Made by a program: the position numbers and the translations under genes. The notes under the pieces were generated by a model that was not told where the DNA came from, ran no database searches, and saw only the letters and a program-made list of their open reading frames with translations. DNA of 64,000 nucleotides from Bradyrhizobium ivorense (lineage in GTDB: Bacteria; Pseudomonadota; Alphaproteobacteria; Rhizobiales; Xanthobacteraceae), in contig NZ_CAADFC020000029.1 in NCBI RefSeq assembly GCF_900696085.1, positions 176,691 through 240,690 of the forward strand. Direction: 5' to 3'. The stretch's first letter is position 1; every line of letters starts with the position of its first letter. Below are positions 44,629 through 51,650 of this stretch, piece by piece.

Positions 44629-44646
44629 TAGTACGTATACGTACTA
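44629..44646. promoter_or_regulatory. perfect 18-bp palindrome, probable MarR operator
   Basis: TAGTACGTATACGTACTA is its own reverse complement. It lies 34 bases before the TTG start of the Rieske operon's first gene and 141 bases upstream of the divergent MarR start. Length and symmetry fit a MarR dimer site that would block the Rieske operon promoter. Confidence 0.7.
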
Positions 44647-44679
44647 AAGAGAAGCGGGACGTCGTTCAGGGAGGTTGTC

Positions 44680-44997
44680 TTGGAGCTGCGCGAGCTGCTG
44701 TCGATTCCCTATCTGCTAGAGGCCGAGGCGGTCGAGACCGAGCCCGGACGCTGGCTGATCCGTCTCGCCTATCCCGAGTTGCCGGGCTGCACCGCGGAAG
44801 CTGCCGTCGTCGAGGACGCCCTGAGCGAGCTCGAGCGGCGCCGCATCGAAATCATCGTCAGTCTGGTGGAAGAGGGAAAGCAACCTCCGATTCCACGACA
44901 ATCGCTCACCGCATCCGATCCGCTCTGGACCGCGCAGGACCTCGGACTGTCGGAACGCGTCGCCGCACTGCTCGGCGGAGCAGCGACTCGCAATTGA
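44680..44997 (+). CDS. HicB-like small protein opening the Rieske operon
   Basis: This 105-residue protein matches the HicB-type fold of partial RNase H shape (WLIRLAYPELPGCTAEAAVVEDALSELERRRIEIIV, then EEGKQPPIP). It has no C-terminal DNA-binding helix-turn-helix, and no HicA toxin gene is adjacent. It starts with TTG at 44680 behind GGGAGG and ends 14 bases before the oxygenase gene. A toxin-antitoxin role is unlikely. An accessory or regulatory role for the oxygenase is possible but unproven. Confidence 0.75.
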   Translation: MELRELLSIPYLLEAEAVETEPGRWLIRLAYPELPGCTAEAAVVEDALSELERRRIEIIVSLVEEGKQPPIPRQSLTASDPLWTAQDLGLSERVAALLGGAATRN

Positions 44998-45011
44998 ATG
45001 GAGGCAAACCC

Positions 45012-46331
45012 ATGCTCTCGCACGATGACAACGAACGCTTGGTGAGGGTCGGCAAAGGCACGCCGCTCGGAAACCTGTTTCGCCTCTATTGGATTCCCTT
45101 TCTGCCGTCGGCGGATCTTGCCAAGGACGGCCAGCCGAAGCGCATTCGGTTGCTCGGCGAAGACCTCGTCGCCTTCCGCGATTCCGAGGGCCGCGTCGGG
45201 CTGGTCGACCAGGCCTGCCCGCATCGGGGGGCGCCGCTGATCTTCGGACGCAACGAGGATTGCGGACTGCGCTGCGTCTATCACGGCTGGAAATTCGACG
45301 TCACCGGCGCGGTGACCGACATGCCGGCGGAGCCGGTGCGCAGCCGCCTCAAGGAACGGGTGCGGATCAAGGCCTATCCATGCCGCGAGCGCAACGGGAT
45401 GATTTGGACCTATATGGGTCCCGACCAGGCCGAACTTCCTCCGCTGCCGAACCTCGAATGGAATTTGGTGCCGCCGGAACAGGTTCACATCTCGGTCCGC
45501 GTCCAGGAGTGCAACTGGCTGCAGGCGGTCGAGGGCGAGATCGACTCGGCGCATGCGCCGCTGTTGCACGGCCGGCTCGACGCGCAGGGCACGACCAGCG
45601 CCTGGATCCAGAAGCGCGACCTCCGGCCGACCTTCGAATGCGTCAAGCAGGATTTCGGCATGAGCATCGCGGCGCGGCGCAACTACGACGCCAACACGCT
45701 GTATTGGCGCGTCAACCAGTTCCTGCTGCCGTTCTACACGCTGGTTCCGCCGCTGTCGCCGTTCCCGGACCTCAGCGGTCATGCCTGGGTGCCGATCGAT
45801 GACGAGAACACGCTTTGCATCATGTTCTCGTATCATCCGTCGGAGCCGCTTTCGCCGAAGACGCGGCAGATCTTTGCCGAAGGACACAACGGTCGCGAGA
45901 GCGGCCATGCCAGCCGCCATGCGCTGGTCCAGCACCCGGTGACGGTGCCGTATGCCGGCTACTGGACCAAGTACAATCCGCAAAACGGCTTTCAGTTCGA
46001 CTATCAGGCGCAGCAGACCACCTGGTTCTCCGGCCTGCCGGGCCTCTGGGTGCAGGACGGCGCCTGCCAGAGCGGGGTGTCGCCAATCTTCGATCGCACC
46101 AAGGAGACGCTGTGTTCGAGCGACACCGGGATCGCGATGACGCGGCGCTTCATTCTCGAAGCGCTCGGCGCCTATCGCGATCACGCCGTCAGGCCCAAGG
46201 GTGTGTCGGACCCAGATGTGTTCATGGTGCGCGCCGTGTCGCTGCGGTTGCCGCCGGAGGATTCCTGGGTCGATGTCGGCGCGCCGTTCATGCGGGCGAA
46301 GCTCGGCGCCGATTTCGGGTACGAGTTGTGA
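45012..46331 (+). CDS. Rieske non-heme iron oxygenase, large subunit
   Basis: This 439-residue protein resembles phthalate-type (homotrimeric, single-component oxygenase) ring hydroxylases. The Rieske cluster ligands are Cys69/His71 (CPHRG) and Cys88/His91 (CVYHGW). The mononuclear iron motif is visible in EGEIDSAHAPLLH near residue 178. The ATG at 45012 has GGAGGC upstream. The reductase gene overlaps its stop. It likely hydroxylates, dihydroxylates or demethylates an aromatic or alicyclic acid. The substrate is unknown. Confidence 0.92.
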   Translation: MLSHDDNERLVRVGKGTPLGNLFRLYWIPFLPSADLAKDGQPKRIRLLGEDLVAFRDSEGRVGLVDQACPHRGAPLIFGRNEDCGLRCVYHGWKFDVTGAVTDMPAEPVRSRLKERVRIKAYPCRERNGMIWTYMGPDQAELPPLPNLEWNLVPPEQVHISVRVQECNWLQAVEGEIDSAHAPLLHGRLDAQGTTSAWIQKRDLRPTFECVKQDFGMSIAARRNYDANTLYWRVNQFLLPFYTLVPPLSPFPDLSGHAWVPIDDENTLCIMFSYHPSEPLSPKTRQIFAEGHNGRESGHASRHALVQHPVTVPYAGYWTKYNPQNGFQFDYQAQQTTWFSGLPGLWVQDGACQSGVSPIFDRTKETLCSSDTGIAMTRRFILEALGAYRDHAVRPKGVSDPDVFMVRAVSLRLPPEDSWVDVGAPFMRAKLGADFGYEL

Positions 46332-47374
46332 GCGCGGCAGCCGCACATCGCTCGGCCGTCGTGGCCGCCGACTTGCCGGTTGTGGATGATGGCGGCCAGC
46401 GGCGCGACGCCGCGGTCGCGGGCACATTCGACGTCCGGGTCAAGCGCATCAGCTACGAGGCCGACACCATCAATTCCTACGAGCTGCTGTCGCCGACCGG
46501 CGGCGATCTCGTTCCTTTTACGGCCGGAAGCCATATCGACCTGCATCTGCAAAACGGCTTGATCCGTAGCTACTCGCTGATCAACGACCCGCGCGAACGC
46601 CATCGCTATGTCATCGCCGTCAACCGCGACAGCGCGAGCCGGGGCGGCTCCAGCTTCGTGCACGACACGGTGAAGGCCGGAGACATCATCACGATCTCGG
46701 GGCCGCGCAACAATTTTGCACTTTGCGAGGAGGCTGAACATTCCGTCCTGATCGGGGGCGGCATCGGCATCACGCCGCTGCTGTCGATGATCCGCCGTCT
46801 CGACGCGCTGGGGCGGCGTTGGGAGCTGTTCTATGCCGCGAGAACGCGCGCGGCTGCTGCCTTTACCGACGAGCTCAGTACGCTCAGCTCAGACATTCAT
46901 CCGAACCTGCATCTCGATTTCGATGACGAGCGCTCGGGACGCGTGTTCGACCTTGCGGCGATCGTCAAAAATGCACCGGCGCATGCGCATCTCTACTGCT
47001 GCGGCCCGGTTGCGATGCTCGAAGCGTTCGAAGCGGCGACGGCGGACCGACCTGCCGATCAGGTGCACGTCGAGTATTTCCAGGCCAAGCAGCCGGCCGC
47101 GGTGGAAGGCGGCTTCGAGGTCACCCTCGCGCGCAGCAACCGCACGATCGCGGTCGAAGCCGGCAAGACCATCCTCGACGCGCTGCTGGATGCCGGAATT
47201 GCAGTGAACTACGCCTGCGCGGAAGGCGTCTGCGGCACCTGCGAGACCCGCGTCCTCGACGGCATCCCCGATCATCGCGACCAGTTTCTGAGCACCGACG
47301 AGCAGGCGGCGAACAAGAGCATTATGATCTGCTGCTCGGGCGCCAAGAGCCGGAAGCTCGTGCTCGATCTCTGA
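46328..47374 (+). CDS. Rieske oxygenase reductase (phthalate dioxygenase reductase type)
   Basis: This 348-residue protein has an FMN/FAD-binding barrel (RSYSLINDPRERHRYVIAV), an NAD domain (LIGGGIGITPLLSMI and YCCGPVAMLEAF) and a C-terminal plant-type [2Fe-2S] ferredoxin domain (CAEGVCGTCETRV, then a final Cys). It passes electrons from NADH to the oxygenase. The start is GTG at 46328, overlapping the oxygenase stop. The first 30 residues are poorly conserved-looking, so a later start cannot be excluded. Confidence 0.92.
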   Translation: MSAAAAHRSAVVAADLPVVDDGGQRRDAAVAGTFDVRVKRISYEADTINSYELLSPTGGDLVPFTAGSHIDLHLQNGLIRSYSLINDPRERHRYVIAVNRDSASRGGSSFVHDTVKAGDIITISGPRNNFALCEEAEHSVLIGGGIGITPLLSMIRRLDALGRRWELFYAARTRAAAAFTDELSTLSSDIHPNLHLDFDDERSGRVFDLAAIVKNAPAHAHLYCCGPVAMLEAFEAATADRPADQVHVEYFQAKQPAAVEGGFEVTLARSNRTIAVEAGKTILDALLDAGIAVNYACAEGVCGTCETRVLDGIPDHRDQFLSTDEQAANKSIMICCSGAKSRKLVLDL

Positions 47375-47404
47375 AACAACAACAAATCGAATGGGAGGAC
47401 ACAA

Positions 47405-48628
47405 ATGAAGTATTTTTCGCGGAGCCTTGCAGCTTCCCTTCTCGCCGTTTGGGCGTGCTCGCCGGCGTTGGCCGACACGCCACGCAGCATCAAGATCGGC
47501 GTGCTCAACGACGCCTCCGGCCCGTACTCGGACAATGCCGGTGAGGGCTCGGTGACGGCGGCAAGGATGGCCGCTGAGGACTTCATGCGGCTGCATCCCG
47601 ATTTCAAGGTCGAGATCATCTCGGCCGATCACCAGAACAAGGCCGACGTCGGCGCCGCGATTGCGCGCCGGTGGATCGACCAGGAGAAGGTCGACGCGGT
47701 CGCCGACGTGCCGAACTCGGCGGTTGGCCTTGCCGTCAATGAGGTCGTGCGCGGCAGCAAGGCGGCGCTGATCGCCTCGAGCGCGGCCACCTCGGACCTG
47801 ACGGGGAAATACTGCTCGCCCAACACGATCCAGTGGACGTTCGACACCTGGGCGGCCTCGCACACGATCGGCGCCTATCTTGTCCGTCATGGCGGCAAGA
47901 AATGGTACTTCATCGCGACCGACAACGCACTCGGCAAGTCCATGGTGCGCGACGGGACCGCGGTGATCGGCGCGGGCGGCGGCACCGTGCTCGGTTCGGT
48001 CAACGTCCCCATCAATAATGCAGACTATGCCTCGTTCATTCTGCAGGCCGAAGGTTCCGGCGCCGACGTGATCGCGTTTGCAACCGCCGGCGGTGACACC
48101 GTCAACCTGATCAAGCAGTCCGCGGAGTTCGGCTTGAAGCAGAGCGGCAAGACCTTCGCAGCGCTGCTGACCACAACCAACGATGTCGAGGCCAGCGGGC
48201 TTGCGGTGGCGCAGGGGCTGATCATTACCCAGCCGTTCTACTGGGACCTGGATGATGCCAGCCGGGCCTGGTCGGCCAGGTTCAGCGCGCGGCAGCACGG
48301 GCAATCGCCGACCGCATTCCACGCCGGCGTGTACTCCTCGGTGCGAGCCTATCTGAACGCGGCGCTGGCGGCAGCAACCAACGATGCGCCGGCGGTGATC
48401 CGCAAGCTGAAGGAGCAGCCGATCGACGACGAACTGTTCGGACCGGTCGTCGTTCGCGCGGACGGCCGCGCCATCCACAACATGTACATCCTGAAAGTGA
48501 AGCGCCCTGACGCCTCGAAGGGCAAGTGGGACCAGCTGGAGCAGGTCGGCGTCCTGTCCGGACCCGAGGCATTTCGGCCGCTTGATCAGGGCGGATGCGC
48601 GCTGGTCGAGCAGGCCAAAAGCAATTGA
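47405..48628 (+). CDS. ABC transporter substrate-binding protein (branched-chain amino acid type)
   Basis: This 407-residue periplasmic protein has a signal peptide (SLAASLLAVWACSPALA) and a Leu/Ile/Val-binding-type fold (SIKIGVLNDASGPYSDNAG, VEIISADHQNKADVG). It lies between the reductase and CoA-transferase genes in the same orientation, with GGGAGGA before the ATG. It likely binds the pathway substrate. The permease and ATPase partners must be elsewhere. Confidence 0.88.
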   Translation: MKYFSRSLAASLLAVWACSPALADTPRSIKIGVLNDASGPYSDNAGEGSVTAARMAAEDFMRLHPDFKVEIISADHQNKADVGAAIARRWIDQEKVDAVADVPNSAVGLAVNEVVRGSKAALIASSAATSDLTGKYCSPNTIQWTFDTWAASHTIGAYLVRHGGKKWYFIATDNALGKSMVRDGTAVIGAGGGTVLGSVNVPINNADYASFILQAEGSGADVIAFATAGGDTVNLIKQSAEFGLKQSGKTFAALLTTTNDVEASGLAVAQGLIITQPFYWDLDDASRAWSARFSARQHGQSPTAFHAGVYSSVRAYLNAALAAATNDAPAVIRKLKEQPIDDELFGPVVVRADGRAIHNMYILKVKRPDASKGKWDQLEQVGVLSGPEAFRPLDQGGCALVEQAKSN

Positions 48629-48688
48629 CCAAGGAACCGAAGCGGTCGTGCAGGCCGCGACGAACCTCTCAAACCTACGGATCTCGTG

Positions 48689-49966
48689 ATGTTGGATCAG
48701 CTTGACACTGAATTCCCCGAGCACACGCCTCGTCCTGTCGACGCGCCGAAGGCGCTCGCGGGGATCCGGGTGGTCGATTTCTCGCATTTCATCGCGGGGC
48801 CGTTTGCCACGATGATCCTGGCCGACATGGGCGCCGAGGTGATCAAGGTCGAGGCGCCCGGCCGGGGCGACGATCTGCGGCGCTATCCTCCGCTGCATCC
48901 CGATCTCGGCCACGGCGCGCCCTTCCTCTGGACCAACCGCAACAAGCGCAGCGTTGCGCTCGATCTCAAGAGCCCGGAAGGGGTGAAGATTGCGCGCGAG
49001 CTGATCGGCACGGCTGACGTCGTCGTCGAGAATTTTTCGGCCAACGTGATGGCGCGGCTGGGGCTCGATTACGAGAGCTGCCGCAGCATCAAGCCTGACA
49101 TCATCTATTGTGCGGTGTCGGCGTATGGGCGCGACGGCGCCTTCGCCGACCGGCTCGGCTTCGATCCGATCGCGCAGGTCGAGAGCGGCTTCGTCTCGAT
49201 GAATGGCTATGCCGACCGCGAGGGCGTGCGTGCACTGTCGCCGGTGATGGATATCAGCACCGCGATGATGGCGTGCAACGCGATCCTGGGTGCGCTGCTG
49301 GCGCGCGAGCGCGGTGGTGGTGGGCAGGCCATCGAGGTCTCGTTGTTCGACAATGCGGTGCTGATGACCGGATATGCCACGATGCAATCGCTGTTCAGCG
49401 GCGCCGATCCACGCCGCAGCGGCAACACCAGTCCGGATACCTGCCCGTCGGGCGTGTTTCAGGCCAGGGACTGCGCCTTCTATATCAACTGCGGCAACGA
49501 CAAGATCTTTCAGCGCCTGATGGCTCAGGTCCTCGAGCGCGAGGACCTTGCGGTGGCCGAGATCTATGCGACAGGCCCCGATCGCATCCGCCGGCGCGAC
49601 GAACTGTTCGCGATCCTCGGCGAGGCGTTTGCTGAAAAAACCTGGTCGCACTGGCAGTCGCGGATGCGGGCCGCCGGCGTGCCGTGCGGTCAGGTGCGAA
49701 CGGTCGGCGAGGCGATTCGTTCACCCGAGGCGAGGGAGCGCGGCATCGTCACGCGCATTCCGCACGAAACGTTGGGCTGGGTGCCGAACGTCAACCTGCC
49801 GATCCGCTACTCGCAGACGCCGATCGTCGATCCCGTGGCGGCGCCCGCGGTCGGACAACACACCGAAGCGGTGCTGCACGATCTGCTCGGCTACGACGAC
49901 GAGCAATTGGCGCGGCTTGCCGCCGGCGGCGCTTTCGGCGGTCAAAATTCTCGACAGGAGGCGTGA
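48689..49966 (+). CDS. family III CoA-transferase (CaiB/BaiF), second copy
   Basis: This 425-residue protein shows IRVVDFSHFIAGPFATMILADMGAEVIKVEAPGRGDD near the start, TNRNKRSVALDLKSPEGVKIARELI near residue 85 and VVVENFSANVMARLGL after it, typical of family III transferases. It differs clearly from the copy at 42790, so it is not a recent duplicate. Its stop shares a base with the thiolase-like gene start, so translation is coupled. Confidence 0.9.
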   Translation: MLDQLDTEFPEHTPRPVDAPKALAGIRVVDFSHFIAGPFATMILADMGAEVIKVEAPGRGDDLRRYPPLHPDLGHGAPFLWTNRNKRSVALDLKSPEGVKIARELIGTADVVVENFSANVMARLGLDYESCRSIKPDIIYCAVSAYGRDGAFADRLGFDPIAQVESGFVSMNGYADREGVRALSPVMDISTAMMACNAILGALLARERGGGGQAIEVSLFDNAVLMTGYATMQSLFSGADPRRSGNTSPDTCPSGVFQARDCAFYINCGNDKIFQRLMAQVLEREDLAVAEIYATGPDRIRRRDELFAILGEAFAEKTWSHWQSRMRAAGVPCGQVRTVGEAIRSPEARERGIVTRIPHETLGWVPNVNLPIRYSQTPIVDPVAAPAVGQHTEAVLHDLLGYDDEQLARLAAGGAFGGQNSRQEA

Positions 49967-51159
49967 TGGCAACAGCGCGAGACGAGCGAACGCTGCGCGG
50001 ACGCGTCGCCGTCGTCGGGATCGGCGAAACCGAGTATTATCGTCACGGCGCTTCGCCGGACGCGGAATTCAAGCTCGCGCTCAAGGCTATCCTTGCGGCG
50101 TGCGCGGACGCCGGGATCGATCCGCGCGATATCGACGGCTTCTCCTCCTACAGCGATGATCGCAGCGAGGCGTCGCGGTTGGCCGCGGCGCTGGGCACGC
50201 ACCGGCTGCGCACCGCAACCATGCAATGGGGCGGTGGCGGCGGTGGTTGCTGCGCGGCGGTGGCCAATGCCGCCGCCTCGATCGTTGCGGGCCTGGCGGA
50301 TTGCGTCGTGGTGTTCCGCTCGCTGGCGCAGGGCCAGTACGGCCGCTTCGGACAGACAACCGGCATCAACACCGTGTCCGGCGAACGCGCCTATCTGATG
50401 CCCTATGGCGTGCTGGCGCCGCCGCAACGCTTTGCGATGCGGGTGCAGCGCTACATGCACGAGCATGGCGTCAGGCAAGAGGCACAGCGGGCGATCGCGC
50501 TCGCCTCCTATCACCACGCCCAGAACAATCCCCGCGCCGTGATGCGCGGCAGGCCGCTCGATCCGGACAAGTATGATGCGTCGCGCTGGATCGTCGAGCC
50601 GTTCCATCTTTACGATTGCTGCATGGAGAATGACGGCGCGGCGGCCATCTTGCTGGTGCCGGCGGAGCGCGCCAAAGAGTTCCGGCACAAGCCGGCCTAT
50701 CTGCTCGGCGCCGCCGCCGGCTCCGGACATCGCGCGGCTGCCACTGCGCACAATGTGCCGCACTACGCCACCGCGAGCTTCGATACGGTTGCGCCTGATC
50801 TCTACCGCATGGCCGGAGTGGGACCCTCCGACGTCGGCGTGGTCCAGGCCTATGAGAATTTCACCGGTGGCGTCGTGATGGCACTCGCGGAGCACGGCTT
50901 CTTCAAGCCGGAGCACGCCAACGATTTTCTGACACTGGACAACCTGATCGCGCCGTCCGGGCGGCTGCCGCTCAACACCAGCGGCGGCAATCTCGCCGAA
51001 TGCTACATGCACGGCTTCGAACTCGTCATCGAAGCTGTGCGGCAGGTGCGGGGGACGTCGACCAATCAGGCACGGCGCAGCGACGTGGCCATGGTGATCG
51101 GCGGCCCGATGGTGTCACCGGCGAGCAACCTCATCCTCGGTTCGGAGGCGACGTTATGA
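49966..51159 (+). CDS. thiolase-like (SCP2/Ltp2-type) protein
   Basis: This 397-residue protein has the thiolase fold with RVAVVGIGETEYYRHG at the start, a glycine- and cysteine-rich GGGGGGCCAA near residue 90 and NTSGGNLAECYMHGFELVIEAVRQVRG near the C-terminus. The usual GHP motif is replaced by MHG, as in the Ltp2 group, whose members act as retro-aldolases with a DUF35 partner. The DUF35 gene follows with an ATGA overlap. Carbon-carbon cleavage of a CoA ester is the likely role. Confidence 0.86.
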   Translation: MATARDERTLRGRVAVVGIGETEYYRHGASPDAEFKLALKAILAACADAGIDPRDIDGFSSYSDDRSEASRLAAALGTHRLRTATMQWGGGGGGCCAAVANAAASIVAGLADCVVVFRSLAQGQYGRFGQTTGINTVSGERAYLMPYGVLAPPQRFAMRVQRYMHEHGVRQEAQRAIALASYHHAQNNPRAVMRGRPLDPDKYDASRWIVEPFHLYDCCMENDGAAAILLVPAERAKEFRHKPAYLLGAAAGSGHRAAATAHNVPHYATASFDTVAPDLYRMAGVGPSDVGVVQAYENFTGGVVMALAEHGFFKPEHANDFLTLDNLIAPSGRLPLNTSGGNLAECYMHGFELVIEAVRQVRGTSTNQARRSDVAMVIGGPMVSPASNLILGSEATL

Positions 51160-51626
51160 GCGGCAATGCGAACGCGCACTATCTTCCTTCCGGCCTGCCG
51201 ATTCCGCTGGCGGAGCCCGATGGCCTGTCGGCGCCGTACTGGGACGGATTGCGCCAGGGCCGGCTCATGGTTCAACACTGCACGCATTGCCGGACATGGC
51301 AATTCGGGCCGGAATGGATCTGCCATCGCTGCCACGCCTTTGACCCGGCATGGATCGACATCGAGCCGCGCGGCCGGATCTACAGTTGGGAGCGGGTGTG
51401 GCATCCCTCGCACGCGGCGCTGAAGTCGCATGGGCCCTATATCGCCGTGCTGGTCGAACTGCCTCACGCCGGCGGCATAAGGATGGTCGGCAATCTGCTC
51501 GGCGATCCGCGCCAGCCGGTCGCGATCGGCGCCGAGGTCGAAGGGGCGTTCGAGCACCATCCGGAATCGAACCCACCTTATTCGCTGCTGCAATGGCAAT
51601 TGCGCTCGGAGCGGAATGCGCCGTAA
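51156..51626 (+). CDS. DUF35 zinc-ribbon / OB-fold protein
   Basis: This 156-residue protein has a rubredoxin-like zinc ribbon (CTHC near 42 and CHRC near 56) and a C-terminal OB-fold (GRIYSWERVWHPSH onward). It is the DUF35 architecture that binds acyl-CoA and partners thiolase-like enzymes. The four-base overlap with the thiolase-like gene implies a complex. It is the last gene of the Rieske operon and ends 24 bases before the convergent gspD end. Confidence 0.9.
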   Translation: MSGNANAHYLPSGLPIPLAEPDGLSAPYWDGLRQGRLMVQHCTHCRTWQFGPEWICHRCHAFDPAWIDIEPRGRIYSWERVWHPSHAALKSHGPYIAVLVELPHAGGIRMVGNLLGDPRQPVAIGAEVEGAFEHHPESNPPYSLLQWQLRSERNAP

Positions 51627-51650
51627 CGGCGCATCCGCTGGTTTCAGCGC

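Noticed and set aside
44680..44997. HicAB toxin-antitoxin module
   Set aside because: No HicA-type gene is adjacent on either strand and the HicB-like protein has no DNA-binding domain.
44769..46427. 552-codon leftward frame
   Set aside because: It is antisense to the Rieske oxygenase, which has intact cluster motifs.
46889..49651. 920-codon leftward frame
   Set aside because: It is antisense to the reductase, binding-protein and CoA-transferase genes, which all have clear domains and ribosome sites. The composition is typical of a GC-rich shadow.
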